Assembly (NCBI RefSeq): GCF_003448965.1
Contig: NZ_QRGC01000021.1
Coordinates: forward strand, 1 to 64,000
Origin: Oceanicella sp. SM1341
Lineage (GTDB): Bacteria; Pseudomonadota; Alphaproteobacteria; Rhodobacterales; Rhodobacteraceae
DNA length: 64,000 nt
Direction: 5' to 3'
The notes under the pieces are model-generated. The model made no database searches. It was not told the origin of the DNA and was given only the letters and a program-made list of their open reading frames with translations. Position numbers and translations under genes: made by a program. Below, piece after piece: positions 32,646-59,886 of the stretch; the stretch's first letter is position 1; every line of letters starts with the position of its first letter.

Positions 32646-34313
32646 TCACACCATGCTCCGGGCGGTGAGGGCGGGGTCGGCGGCGGGGGGCAGCTTCGAG
32701 ATGTCGGGCACCTCCCAGGCCTGGCCCGGCTGGGCCGCCAGCAGCTTGCGGGTGTAGGGGTGGGAGGGGGCGCCGAACACCGCGTCGACCGAGCCACGCT
32801 CCACGACTTCGCCCTGCTGCATCACGATGAGATTGTCGCAGACCTGGGCGGCCACGCGCAGGTCATGGGTGATGAACAGCACGGTGAGGCCCATGCGGTC
32901 GCGGATCTCGTTGAGGAGCTTCAGCACTTCCTTCTGCACCGACACGTCGAGGGCGGAGACCGCCTCGTCGGCGATGAGCACCTTGGGGCCCACCATCAGC
33001 GCGCGGGCGATGCAGATGCGCTGGCGCTGGCCGCCGGAGAACTGGTTGGGGTAGCGGTTGAGCGCGTCGGGCTCCATGCGCACGATGCGCATCAGCTCGC
33101 GCGCCCGCTCCATCGCCTTGCCCCGGTTCTCGCCGAAGTTCACCGGCCCCTCGACGAGCTGGTCGCCGATGGTGCGGCGCGGGTTGAGCGAGCCGTAGGG
33201 GTCCTGGAAGACGATCTGGATGTCCTTGCGGAAGCGGTGCAGCGCGCGGCGCGAGTAGCCGGCGATGTTGTCCGCCCCCACCCAGACCGCGCCGTCGTCG
33301 GGGTCTTCGAGGCGGATGAGGCATTTCACCAGGGTGGACTTGCCCGAGCCGCTCTCGCCCACGATGCCGAGGGTCTCGCCGCGGCGCACGGAGAAGGTCA
33401 CGTCGCGGCAGGCGGCCACGGTGCGGGCGGGGCGGAACATGGTGCCCTTCACGTGGTAGGTCTTGTTGAGCCCGGCCACGCGCAGCACCTCCGGCCGGCC
33501 CTCCAGGCTGTCGCGCTCGGCGCGGGTGCGGCGGGGCACGGCGTCGATCAGCAGGCGGGTATAGGGGTGCTGCGGGCGGTTGAGCACCTCCTCCGCCGTG
33601 CCCTGTTCCACGATCACGCCGCGCTGCATCACCACCACGCGGTCGGCGATCTCGGCCACCACGTCGAAATCATGGGTCACGAACATGATGCCGGCGGAGT
33701 GCTTCTCGCGCAGCTCCTTGAGCAGGTGCAGGATCTGCGCCTGGGTCGAGAGGTCGAGCGCGGTGGTGGGCTCGTCGGCGATCAGCAGCGCGGGGTCGAG
33801 GGCGAGCGCCATGGCGATCACGATGCGCTGGCGCTGCCCGCCCGAGAGCTGGTGCGGGTAGGAGGCGTAGATGCGCTCCGGCTCGGGCAGGTGCACCTCC
33901 TCGAGCAGGCGGATGGTGCGCGCCCGCCGCTCGGCGCGGGGCAGGGCGGTGTGCTGCTCGAACATCTCCTCGATCTGGTCGCCCACCGTGTAGCACGGGT
34001 TGAGCGCCGACATCGGCTCTTGGAAGATCATCGCCATGCGCGCGCCGCGCAGGGCGGCATGCTCGCCGGGCGAGATCTTCAGCAGGTCGCGCCCCTCGAA
34101 GACCACTTCGCCCGCCGAGGGGGTGAGGGCCTTGGGCAGCAGCCCCATGGTGGTGAAGGCGGTGATCGACTTGCCCGAGCCGCTCTCGCCCACGATGCAG
34201 ACAATCTCGTTGGGCCGGATCTCGAGGCTCAGCCCCTCCACGGCATGGGCGCGGTCCGCCCGCTCGGGCAGGTCCACGGTCAGGCCGCGGATCGACAGGA
34301 TCGGTTCGCTCAT
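32646..34313 (-). CDS. dual ABC ATPase of a Dpp/Gsi-type peptide importer
   Basis: The protein has 555 residues from the ATG at 34313; the longer open frame belongs to the permease region. Two complete ATPase modules are fused. Module 1 has Walker A GESGSGKS (43-50), signature LSGGQRQR and Walker [13 protein letters not shown]. Module 2 has [17 protein letters not shown] and [12 protein letters not shown]. Each ends with the oligopeptide-transporter C-terminal extension (HPYTR). This DppD-DppF fusion, as in GsiA, drives uptake through the two permeases encoded upstream. Its start overlaps the permease stop by one base. Confidence 0.95.
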   Translation of the reverse strand: MSEPILSIRGLTVDLPERADRAHAVEGLSLEIRPNEIVCIVGESGSGKSITAFTTMGLLPKALTPSAGEVVFEGRDLLKISPGEHAALRGARMAMIFQEPMSALNPCYTVGDQIEEMFEQHTALPRAERRARTIRLLEEVHLPEPERIYASYPHQLSGGQRQRIVIAMALALDPALLIADEPTTALDLSTQAQILHLLKELREKHSAGIMFVTHDFDVVAEIADRVVVMQRGVIVEQGTAEEVLNRPQHPYTRLLIDAVPRRTRAERDSLEGRPEVLRVAGLNKTYHVKGTMFRPARTVAACRDVTFSVRRGETLGIVGESGSGKSTLVKCLIRLEDPDDGAVWVGADNIAGYSRRALHRFRKDIQIVFQDPYGSLNPRRTIGDQLVEGPVNFGENRGKAMERARELMRIVRMEPDALNRYPNQFSGGQRQRICIARALMVGPKVLIADEAVSALDVSVQKEVLKLLNEIRDRMGLTVLFITHDLRVAAQVCDNLIVMQQGEVVERGSVDAVFGAPSHPYTRKLLAAQPGQAWEVPDISKLPPAADPALTARSMV

Positions 34314-35218
34314 CAGTTGCGGCCCTCCGGGGCGGTCACGTCGCGCACGCCGTCGCCGAGCATGTTGATCGACAGCACGAGGAAGAACAGGGCGATGCCG
34401 GGAATGGTGATCAGCCAGGGCTCGAACAGCAGCATGTTCTTGCCCTCCGAGATCATCAGCCCCCAGGACGGGGTGGGCGGCTGCACGCCGAGCCCGAGGA
34501 AGGAGAGTGCGGCCTCCAGGATGATCGCATGCGCCATCTCCAGCGTGAAGATCACGATGAGGTGGTTCATCACGTTGGGCAGGATGTCCTTCCACAGCAC
34601 CCGGGGCAGGGAGGCGCCCAGCACCTCGGCGGCGGCCACGTACTCGAGCTTGCGCACCTGCATGGTGGCGGCGCGCAGCACCACGGCGAACCGGTCCCAC
34701 AGCAGCAGGCCGAGCACGGTCACCACCACGTTGAGCGAGCCGCCGAAGAGCGCCACCACCGCCAGCGCCACCAGCACCACCGGCATGGCGAGGCGCACGT
34801 TGATCAGGAAGGTCACCACCAGGTCGACCCTGCCGCCGAAATAGCCGGCGAGGATGCCCAGCACCGAGCCGATGACGGCCGAGATGATGGCCGCGAACAG
34901 GCCGATCATCAGCGAGATGCGCGCCCCGTAGGCGAGGCGGGCCCAGTAGTCGCGCCCCAGCGCGTCGGTGCCCAGCCAGTGCTCCTCGGTGCCGCCGAGG
35001 AACACGGGCGGCTTCATGCGGGCGAGCAGGCTCTGCTCGTAGGGGCTCCAGCTGGTGAGCAGCGGCGCGAAGACCGCGATCAGCACGATGATCAGCATCA
35101 CCGTCCCGCCGAAGAGCAGGCCGCGGTGGCGCAGCGCGCGGCGCAGCATCACCTGGCGGGGGGTGAGGGCGGCAGCCCGGGCGGCGGAAGGCGCGGGGGC
35201 CATGGTCGTGTCGGTCAT
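34313..35218 (-). CDS. DppC-like ABC transporter permease
   Basis: The protein has 301 residues. An N-terminal tail precedes the first membrane segment (LLFGGTVMLIIVLIAVFAPL), then the periplasmic loop with HWLGTDALGRDYWARLAYGA, a hallmark of DppC/OppC proteins. Four or five further segments follow, with the EAA loop near VAAAEVLGASLPRVLWKDIL. It pairs with the DppB-like subunit to form the channel for a peptide or related solute. An internal ATG (35203) is a weaker alternative start. It begins 11 bp after the DppB-like stop. Confidence 0.93.
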   Translation of the reverse strand: MTDTTMAPAPSAARAAALTPRQVMLRRALRHRGLLFGGTVMLIIVLIAVFAPLLTSWSPYEQSLLARMKPPVFLGGTEEHWLGTDALGRDYWARLAYGARISLMIGLFAAIISAVIGSVLGILAGYFGGRVDLVVTFLINVRLAMPVVLVALAVVALFGGSLNVVVTVLGLLLWDRFAVVLRAATMQVRKLEYVAAAEVLGASLPRVLWKDILPNVMNHLIVIFTLEMAHAIILEAALSFLGLGVQPPTPSWGLMISEGKNMLLFEPWLITIPGIALFFLVLSINMLGDGVRDVTAPEGRN

Positions 35219-35229
35219 AATGCGCTCCC

Positions 35230-36147
35230 TCAGCCCACGCGCAGGCGCGGGTCCATCCACGCGTTCAGCACGTCGGCAAAGAAGGTGAAGAAGATGTAGA
35301 ACATCGAGAAGACCAGGATCAGCGCCTGCATCACCGGCAGGTCGTTGCGCCCGATCGATTCCCAGGCGAGGTAGCCGGCGCCGTGCAGGGCGAAGATGGA
35401 CTCCACCACGATGGAGCCGCCGAGCATGAAGCCCATCTGCACCGCGGCGAGCGAGATCACCGGGATGATCGCGTTGCGCAGCGCGTGCTTGAACAGCACC
35501 TTGCGGCTGCTCAGCCCCTTGGCGCGGGCGGTGCGGATGTAATCGGCCGAGAGCACCTCCAGCATGCCCGCGCGGGTGAGGCGCATGATGGCGGGGGTGG
35601 CGTAATAGCCCAGCACCACGGTGGGCAGGATGAAATGCTGCCAGCTCGACGAGCCGGAGGCCGGCACCAGCCGCAGGTTGATCGAGAAGACCACGATCAG
35701 GATGAGCCCGAACCAGAAGGAGGGGATGGCCTGGCCCACCACGGAGATGAACAGCGCCGCGCGGTCGATCAGCGAATTGGGGCGCACCGCGGCCGCGACA
35801 CCCATCGGGATGGCAAGCAGCAGCGCGAAACTGATGGCAAGCACGCCCAGCAGCATGGTGACGCCGAGCCGGTCGGTCACGATGTCGGTCACCGGCAGGT
35901 CGAAATACCACGAGCGGCCGAGATCGCCCGAGAGCGCGCCGAACAGCCAGTCGCCGTATTGCACCAGCAGCGGGCGGTCGAAGCCGTAGCGGGCGGTGAT
36001 CGCGTCCACGTCGGCCTGGGAGGCGTTCTCGCCGGCGATGGCCGTGGCGGGGTCGCCCGCCATGTAGAGCAGCCCGAAGCTGATCGCCGACACGGTGAAG
36101 GCGACGCAGACCGCCAGCGCCAGCCGTTTGAGAATGAAGAGAAGCAT
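35230..36147 (-). CDS. DppB-like ABC transporter permease
   Basis: The protein has 305 residues from the ATG at 36147 (MLLFILKRLALAV), the usual DppB start immediately before the first membrane segment; the longer frame upstream would add a polar 37-residue extension and is unlikely. Typical DppB strings include DRPLLVQYGDWLFGALSGDL, TRAGMLEVLSADYIRTARAK and the EAA region RKVLFKHALRNAIIPVISL. Six membrane segments are expected. It is the first permease of the operon, 70 bp after the binding-protein gene and its hairpin. Confidence 0.93.
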   Translation of the reverse strand: MLLFILKRLALAVCVAFTVSAISFGLLYMAGDPATAIAGENASQADVDAITARYGFDRPLLVQYGDWLFGALSGDLGRSWYFDLPVTDIVTDRLGVTMLLGVLAISFALLLAIPMGVAAAVRPNSLIDRAALFISVVGQAIPSFWFGLILIVVFSINLRLVPASGSSSWQHFILPTVVLGYYATPAIMRLTRAGMLEVLSADYIRTARAKGLSSRKVLFKHALRNAIIPVISLAAVQMGFMLGGSIVVESIFALHGAGYLAWESIGRNDLPVMQALILVFSMFYIFFTFFADVLNAWMDPRLRVG

Positions 36148-36181
36148 GTGCTGCGTCCTGCTTGCCAGCAATATCCGGAGG

Positions 36182-36209
36182 GCCCGGGCCGGGGTGTTCC
36201 GGCCCGGGC
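36182..36209 (-). terminator. hairpin just downstream of the binding-protein gene
   Basis: A perfect 11-bp stem (GCCCGGGCCGG with CCGGCCCGGGC) and a six-base loop lie nine bases after the binding-protein stop. Such intercistronic hairpins are known after binding-protein genes, where they raise its level relative to the permeases by blocking 3' decay or by partial termination. Confidence 0.6.
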
Positions 36210-36217
36210 GGATGCGG

Positions 36218-37729
36218 TTACTTCCAGTCGAAGGCGTAGAAGCGGACGATCTCGTCATCCGTGGGGGTGTAGGCCACGTCGGGGCCGAGCACGTAGTTCA
36301 CGTTGTAGGTGAACAGCGGCACCCAGTAGGCTTCCTCGACGATCTTGGTGAGGGCCTCCTTGTAGAGGGCCTTGCGCTTCTCGCGGTCGGTGGTCGAATC
36401 CGCCTGGGCCAGCCACTCGACGATCTCGGGGTCCTGCGCGTCGTCCCGGTCGGTGCCGGTGAAGAACTCGCCGGTGCTCGCGGAGGCGTCGGCCACCGAG
36501 TTCGAGCCCCAGGTGAGGAAGGAGAGCGGCACCTCGCCCTTGATGCGCTTCTCGCGCAGGGCGGAGTACTGCATGAACACCAGGTTGGTCTTGATGCCCA
36601 CGGCGTCGAGATAGCCCATCATCGCCTCGGCATAGGGCCGGTCGCGGTAGGCGTAGAAGTCGATGGTGAAGCCGTCGGGATAGCCGGCCTCGGCGAGCAG
36701 GGCCTTGGCCTTCTCCGGGTCGTAGTCGTAGGTGGGCAGGTCCTGGGCGCAGGCGAACTGCACCGGGGCGCAGGCGCTGTCGATCACCTTGGAGGAGCCC
36801 TTCACCAGCGCGTCGAGGATCGTCTGGCGGTCGATGGCGTGGTAGATCGCCTGGCGCACCTTGGCATTGGTCATCGGGCCGTCGGGGTCGGCGCGGCCGG
36901 CGGCGTCCATGGTCACGTAGCCGATGCGCATGGCGGGCGCGTTCACCACCTCGTAATCGCCCATGGAGGCGAGCTGCTCGGCCTGGTCGGCCGGCACGTT
37001 CCAGATGAAGTCCAGCGTGCCGTTGAAGAACTCGGCGATCTGGGTGTTCACGTCCGGAATGGTGCGGATGTCGACCTTGGAGATGGCCGAATGGCCCTTC
37101 GGCCCGTCGAAGTAATCCTCGTTGCGCTCCAGCACGTAGTGCTTGCCGGGCTCGAGCTCGGTGATCTTCATCGGGCCGGTGCCGACCGGCTTCAGCCCCA
37201 TGCCGGAGGGGCCCACCTCGGCGTAATACTCGTTGGGATACATCGCCAGCGGGCCGGCGAGATATTCCTCGGCCGCCGGGAAGGGCGCCTTGAGGATGAT
37301 GCGCACCGTGTAGTCGTCCACCTTCTCGGCATGGTCCATCCAGCCCACGGTGGCGGTGTTCTTCACGCCGTTTTCCGGGTTGGTGACGAAATCGACGGTG
37401 TAGACCACGTCATCGGCGTTGAACGGTTCGCCGTTGTGGAAGGTCACGCCCTCGCGCAGCTTGAACTCGATGGTGGTGTCGTCGACCCAGGTCCACTCGG
37501 TGGCCAGGTTGCCCTCGTACTCGCCGGTTTCCGGGTTGCGGTAGAGCAGGCCGTCCCACGTGGCGTGGTCCAGCAGCAGGCCCTCGCGCGCGGTGTTGAA
37601 GTAGACGTCGGCGGTCTCGAGCTCCTTGCTGAAGGCAAGGTTGAGCGTGTCGCTGGCCTTGTCGGCCAGGGCCCCGGTTGCACCCGCCATCGTCAGCGCA
37701 GTGCCGAGGAGCACGGTTTTCATTCGCAT
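36218..37729 (-). CDS. periplasmic solute-binding protein, family 5 (peptide/nickel type)
   Basis: The protein has 503 residues with a signal peptide (basic MRMK, hydrophobic core, cleavage expected near ATGALA-DK). The SBP_bac_5 pattern is clear: WDGLLYRNPETGEYEGNLAT, LREGVTFHNGEPFNADDVVY, PVGTGPMKITELEPGK and NAKVRQAIYHAIDRQTIL. It captures a peptide or related solute in the periplasm for the DppB/C/D-F-like importer. No lipobox is seen, so it is soluble. First gene of an eight-gene minus-strand operon; the divergent GntR-type regulator lies 111 bp away. Confidence 0.95.
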   Translation of the reverse strand: MRMKTVLLGTALTMAGATGALADKASDTLNLAFSKELETADVYFNTAREGLLLDHATWDGLLYRNPETGEYEGNLATEWTWVDDTTIEFKLREGVTFHNGEPFNADDVVYTVDFVTNPENGVKNTATVGWMDHAEKVDDYTVRIILKAPFPAAEEYLAGPLAMYPNEYYAEVGPSGMGLKPVGTGPMKITELEPGKHYVLERNEDYFDGPKGHSAISKVDIRTIPDVNTQIAEFFNGTLDFIWNVPADQAEQLASMGDYEVVNAPAMRIGYVTMDAAGRADPDGPMTNAKVRQAIYHAIDRQTILDALVKGSSKVIDSACAPVQFACAQDLPTYDYDPEKAKALLAEAGYPDGFTIDFYAYRDRPYAEAMMGYLDAVGIKTNLVFMQYSALREKRIKGEVPLSFLTWGSNSVADASASTGEFFTGTDRDDAQDPEIVEWLAQADSTTDREKRKALYKEALTKIVEEAYWVPLFTYNVNYVLGPDVAYTPTDDEIVRFYAFDWK

Positions 37730-37792
37730 GTCTGGTTACCCCACTGTTGCAGTCACTTGGTTGTCGCGAAGATTGCATTCTGATTTTTATTT

Positions 37793-37802
37793 TTGTACAC
37801 AA
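37793..37802. promoter_or_regulatory. candidate GntR/FCD operator TTGTACACAA
   Basis: TTGT-AC-ACAA is an inverted repeat of the type bound by FCD-type GntR proteins. It lies in the divergent gap. Its TTGTAC overlaps a possible -35 of the regulator gene (TGTATC 16 bp further), and on the other strand it lies just downstream of a TTGACA (37822-37827) that can serve the transporter operon. One bound protein could therefore repress both directions. Confidence 0.5.
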
Positions 37803-37840
37803 TTCGTATCCGATTGTATCTTGTCAACGCAGAAAGCCCC

Positions 37841-38512
37841 ATGGACAGCAAATCTCGCGTGGCAGATCGCATCCGCTCAGAAATTGAGCAGCGAATTGCG
37901 ATGGGTGACTATCTCGACGGCGAAAAGCTGAACGAAGTGGCGTTGGCGGACCAGTTCCAGGTGTCACGCACGCCGCTGCGCGAGGCGCTTCAGGGGCTGC
38001 GGGCGACTGGGCTGGTCGAGCTGATCCCGAACCGCGGCGCCTTCGTGCGCCGGCCCTCGATGACCCGGCTGGTGGAGATGTTCGAGATGATGGGGCAGCT
38101 GGAGGCCTGGTGCGTGTCGCTGGCCACCCGGCGCATCACCGGGGCGCAGCGCATCTACCTGCGCCAGGCGGCGCGGGATTGCGAGGCGGCGCTGGCCGAG
38201 GGCCGGCACGACGCCTATTACGCCGCCAACAACCGCCTGCACCGCACCATCTACGAGGCTTCGGGCAACGAGTTCCTCGCCGAGGAAACCCAGCGGCTGC
38301 TCGAGCGGCTGCATCCGTTCCGCCGCAGGCAGCTCGACGTGACCGGCCGCCTGCAGCAGTCGATGCGCGAGCATTCCGCCATTCTCGACGCGATGGATCT
38401 CGGAGACGCCGACCGTGCCGCCGAGCTCATGCGCGGTCACATCAACACGCTCGGCGATACCTATTACCAGTATATCAACCTGGTCGAGGACCGGCGTTCC
38501 TCCGGCACCTGA
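37841..38512 (+). CDS. GntR family (FCD domain) transcriptional regulator
   Basis: The protein has 223 residues from the ATG at 37841; an in-frame earlier ATG (37793) falls inside the operator-like sequence and would add 16 atypical residues. The N-terminal winged HTH is typical (VADRIRSEIEQRIAMGDYLD, LADQFQVSRTPLREALQGL), followed by an all-helical FCD ligand domain (about 75-215) with ANNRLHRTIYEASGN and REHSAILDAMDLGDADRAAE, containing the usual metal-binding histidines. It is divergent from the uptake/catabolic operon, so it likely senses its substrate or an intermediate and represses it. Confidence 0.92.
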   Translation: MDSKSRVADRIRSEIEQRIAMGDYLDGEKLNEVALADQFQVSRTPLREALQGLRATGLVELIPNRGAFVRRPSMTRLVEMFEMMGQLEAWCVSLATRRITGAQRIYLRQAARDCEAALAEGRHDAYYAANNRLHRTIYEASGNEFLAEETQRLLERLHPFRRRQLDVTGRLQQSMREHSAILDAMDLGDADRAAELMRGHINTLGDTYYQYINLVEDRRSSGT

Positions 38513-38864
38513 CGCGGCCCCCCGCGCGGCTCCGCTGCTGCAGGCTGCGTGTCCCCGCGCCTGTATGCGCTGTCATCCGGCCGGCCCGGCCCTGCCGGCG
38601 GCCGCGCGGGGCAAGAGTGAATCAGTCCGCCCAGGGGCGCGCGCGCTCGCGCGGCGCTGCAACCTGAAAGTTCAGATGCGCGTCCCTTCCCCATATACTT
38701 GTATAAATGCAACCGATACGCGTAAAACATGCATGCAATCGGCTTTGCGAAATTTTAAATGAATATAAAATTAAATTGTTTTGTTGCGATCATCGGCGAT
38801 ATCGGGGTCAGATCAGGCATGACCTGAAGCAATTTTATCATTTATTCAGATTTAAGAGGTTGAG
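38513..38864. other. 352-bp leader region, partly very AT-rich, upstream of the giant gene
   Basis: The first half is GC-rich like the rest of the window. From about 38690 to 38860 the composition changes sharply to AT-rich, with runs such as GAAATTTTAAATGAATATAA near 38750. It ends in an AGAGG ribosome-binding site five bases before the giant gene start. An inverted repeat TCAGG-CATGA-CCTGA at 38813-38827 is a possible regulatory site. No short gene is convincing here. Confidence 0.75.
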
Positions 38865-56972
<18,108 letters not shown>

Positions 56973-56990
56973 CCCTCCCCGCCAGCACGA

Positions 56991-57026
56991 GGAAGCGGTC
57001 GGCCCCGTGCCGGCCGCTTCCGCTTT
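56991..57026 (+). terminator. rho-independent terminator after the giant gene
   Basis: GGAAGCGGTCGGC pairs with GCCGGCCGCTTCC (13 bp, one G-U) around a five-base loop, followed by GCTTTT. It lies 18 bp after the stop of the giant gene, so that gene is probably transcribed alone. Confidence 0.7.
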
Positions 57027-57224
57027 TCCGCTCCGCGCGCCGGGGCCGGGCAGGGCGGAGCGCGGCCCGCGGCGCCCGTCGAGGGACGAGCCCTGGCCCG
57101 CCCCCCGCGCGGAGGGCCAAAGCCGCGCCGGCCCCTGGGTCCGCCTGCGCCCCGGTACCCCTGCGGCCGCGGGCGTGCCCGGGCGCGCCGCCCGCGCGCC
57201 AGGCCGCATGCCCCCATCCCGCCC

Positions 57225-57253
57225 TTGGCGGCCCGGCCCGGGGCCTGTATCAA
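57225..57253 (+). promoter_or_regulatory. candidate sigma-70 promoter for tex
   Basis: TTGGCG at 57225-57230 and TATCAA at 57248-57253 are separated by 17 bp, 30 bp upstream of the tex start. Reasonable spacing and sequence, but not proven. Confidence 0.4.
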
Positions 57254-57282
57254 GGCGCCCCTGCCACCCGGAGGAGCTTGCC

Positions 57283-59619
57283 TTGGACGCTGTCGCAGAC
57301 CGCATCACCCGAAACATCGCCGCCGAGATCGGCGCGAAGCCCGGCCAGGTGGCCGCCACCGTGGCGCTGCTCGACGGCGGCGCCACCGTGCCCTTCGTCG
57401 CCCGCTACCGCAAGGAAGCCACCGGCGGGCTCGACGACACCCAGCTGCGCACCCTCGCAGACCGGCTCTCCTACCTGCGCGAGATGGAGGCGCGGCGCGC
57501 CACCATCCTCCAGTCGATCACCGAGCAGGGCAAGCTCACCGACGCGCTGGCCCGCGCCATCGCCACCGCCGAGACCAAGGCCGGGCTCGAGGACATCTAC
57601 CTCCCCTTCCGCCCCAAGCGCCGCACCAAGGCGATGATCGCGCGGGAGAACGGGCTCGAGCCGCTGCTGCGCGCCATCCTCGCGCAGCGCGGCGCCGACC
57701 CGCAGGCGCTCGCCGCGGGCTACCTCGGCGAGGCGGTGCCGGGCGTGAAGGAGGCGCTGGAGGGCGCGCGGCAGATCCTCATCGAGGAACTGAGCGAGAA
57801 CGCCGCCCTGCTGGGCCGGCTGCGCGAGTTCATGCGCGCCGAGGCCGAGATCACCGCCCGCGTCACCCCCGGCAAGGAGGAGGCGGGCGCCAAGTTCTCC
57901 GACTATTTCGACCACCGCGAGAAATGGTCCGGCATCCCCTCGCACCGCGCGCTCGCCATCCTGCGCGCCGCGAAGGAGGAGGTGGTGACCGTGGCCATCG
58001 CGCCCGAGCCGGAGGCCGGCGTGGCCCGGGCCGAGGGGATCGTGGCCTCCGAGATCGGCATCACCGGCACCGGCCCGGGCGACACCTGGCTGCGCGAGGC
58101 CGCCGCCTGGACCTGGCGGGTGAAGCTCTCGCTGTCGATGTATCTCGACCTGATGACCGAGCTGCGCCGCCGCGCGCATGAGGAGGCGATCGAGGTTTTC
58201 GCCCGCAACCTGAAGGACCTGCTGCTCGCCGCCCCCGCCGGCGCGCGCCCCACGCTGGGCCTCGACCCCGGCATCCGCACCGGGGTGAAGGCCGCGGTGG
58301 TCGACGCCACCGGCAAGCTGGTCGAGACCGCCACCCTCTACCCGTTCCAGCCGAAGAACGACCTGCGCGGCGCGGAGGAGACGCTGAAGCTGCTCATCCG
58401 CCGCCACGGCATCGAGCTCGTGGCCATCGGCAACGGCACCGCCAGCCGCGAGACCGAGCGGCTGGTGGCCGAGGTGCTGAAGGCGCTGCCCGAGGGCGCC
58501 GCGCGGCCCACGAAGGTGATCGTTTCCGAGGCCGGCGCCTCGGTCTACTCCGCCTCCGAGCTCGCGGCGAAGGAGTTTCCGGACGTGGATGTCTCGCTGC
58601 GCGGCGCGGTCTCCATCGCCCGCCGCCTGCAGGACCCGCTGGCCGAGCTGGTGAAGATCGAGCCCCAGTCCATCGGCGTCGGGCAATACCAGCACGACGT
58701 CGACCAGCGCCGCCTCACCAAGGCGCTCGACGCCGTGGTGGAGGACGCGGTGAACGCCGTGGGTGTGGACCTCAACATGGCCTCCGCGCCCCTGCTGGCG
58801 CGGGTGGCGGGGCTCGGCCCCTCGCTCGCGCAGGCCATCGTTTCGCACCGCGACGCGCAGGGCGCCTTCGCCACCCGCAAGGCGCTGATGAAGGTGGCCG
58901 GCCTCGGGCCGAAGGCCTTCGAGCAGAGTGCCGGTTTCCTGCGCATCCGCGACGGGGCGGAGCCGCTCGACGCCTCCTCCGTCCACCCCGAGGCCTACGG
59001 CCTCGCGCGGCGCATCGTGGCCGCCTGCGGGCGCGACATCCGCCAGATCATGGGCCATGCCGGCGCGCTGAAGGGCCTGCAGCCCGAGCGTTTCGCCGAC
59101 GAGACCTTCGGCCTGCCCACGGTGCGCGACATCCTCTCCGAGCTGGAGAAGCCGGGGCGTGACCCGCGCCCCGAGTTCCGCACCGCGAGCTTCGCCGACG
59201 GGATCGAGACCATGGCCGACCTGCGCCCGGGCATGCTGCTCGAGGGCACGGTGACCAATGTCGCCGCCTTCGGCGCCTTCGTCGACATCGGCGTGCACCA
59301 GGACGGGCTCGTCCACATCAGCCAGCTCGCCGACAGGTTCGTGAAGGACCCCCACGAGGTGGTGAAGGCCGGTGACGTGGTGAAGGTGCGCGTGACCGAG
59401 GTCGACCCCGCCCGCAAGCGCATCGGCCTGAGCATGCGCAAGGAGGCGGCCGAGCCCCGCGCCCCCGGTGGCCGCCCCGCGCAGGGCCGCCCGGCCCCCG
59501 GGGGCGGCCGCCCGCCGCGCGGCAACGGCCCGAAGCCCGGATCCGGCCCCGGATCGGGCTCCGACGGCATGGGCGCGCTCGGTGCCGCGCTCTCGAAGGC
59601 GATGAAGCGCAAGGACTGA
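57283..59619 (+). CDS. tex: Tex family RNA-binding transcription accessory protein
   Basis: The protein has 778 residues from a TTG start at 57283 with a GGAGGAG site seven bases ahead; this gives the standard Tex N-terminus (DAVADRITRNIAAEIG), whereas the longer frame upstream has none of it. Domains in order: Tex N-terminal helical region (VPFVARYRKEATGGLDD), YqgF/RuvC-like domain (LGLDPGIRTGVKAAVVDATG), HhH motifs (GVDLNMASAPLLARVAGLGP, KALMKVAGLGPKAFEQ) and an S1 domain at about 648-720 (EGTVTNVAAFGAFVDIGVHQ). A Pro/Gly/Arg-rich tail ends it. Cytosolic; acts in transcription/RNA metabolism. Confidence 0.95.
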   Translation: MDAVADRITRNIAAEIGAKPGQVAATVALLDGGATVPFVARYRKEATGGLDDTQLRTLADRLSYLREMEARRATILQSITEQGKLTDALARAIATAETKAGLEDIYLPFRPKRRTKAMIARENGLEPLLRAILAQRGADPQALAAGYLGEAVPGVKEALEGARQILIEELSENAALLGRLREFMRAEAEITARVTPGKEEAGAKFSDYFDHREKWSGIPSHRALAILRAAKEEVVTVAIAPEPEAGVARAEGIVASEIGITGTGPGDTWLREAAAWTWRVKLSLSMYLDLMTELRRRAHEEAIEVFARNLKDLLLAAPAGARPTLGLDPGIRTGVKAAVVDATGKLVETATLYPFQPKNDLRGAEETLKLLIRRHGIELVAIGNGTASRETERLVAEVLKALPEGAARPTKVIVSEAGASVYSASELAAKEFPDVDVSLRGAVSIARRLQDPLAELVKIEPQSIGVGQYQHDVDQRRLTKALDAVVEDAVNAVGVDLNMASAPLLARVAGLGPSLAQAIVSHRDAQGAFATRKALMKVAGLGPKAFEQSAGFLRIRDGAEPLDASSVHPEAYGLARRIVAACGRDIRQIMGHAGALKGLQPERFADETFGLPTVRDILSELEKPGRDPRPEFRTASFADGIETMADLRPGMLLEGTVTNVAAFGAFVDIGVHQDGLVHISQLADRFVKDPHEVVKAGDVVKVRVTEVDPARKRIGLSMRKEAAEPRAPGGRPAQGRPAPGGGRPPRGNGPKPGSGPGSGSDGMGALGAALSKAMKRKD

Positions 59620-59627
59620 CCGGGAGA

Positions 59628-59661
59628 GCACCCGGCGCGCGCGTTCCGCGCGGCCGGGTGC
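59628..59661 (+). terminator. hairpin after tex
   Basis: GCACCCGGC (59628-59636) pairs with GCCGGGTGC (59653-59661), with an additional GC stem inside. No T-run follows, so the terminator call is moderate. It begins nine bases after the tex stop. Confidence 0.5.
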
Positions 59662-59886
59662 GGTCAGCCCCTGCGGTTGTCGTTCGGCCGCACGGTTTCG
59701 CGGATGCGCAGGGGTTCCTGCCCGTTCGGCAAGGGCCGGGGGCGACAAGCGGCGGAGATGGCGAGTCCCACCGTGGGCGCCCCGGGAATGCCCGGGCGCC
59801 GGGAGAGCGTCGCCGGGGCGTGCAAGGGGGCGTTCGGCGCGCTATACCCCGGGAAGCAGACCCGAGCCGGAGAGGAGCAGTCGCCC

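Larger units (their letters stand above)
56973..57282. other. 310-bp gap with terminator and tex promoter
   Basis: No gene is seen. The gap starts with the terminator hairpin of the giant gene and ends with a promoter-like pair and ribosome-binding site for tex. The part between (about 57030-57220) is GC-rich with no recognisable element. Confidence 0.75.
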
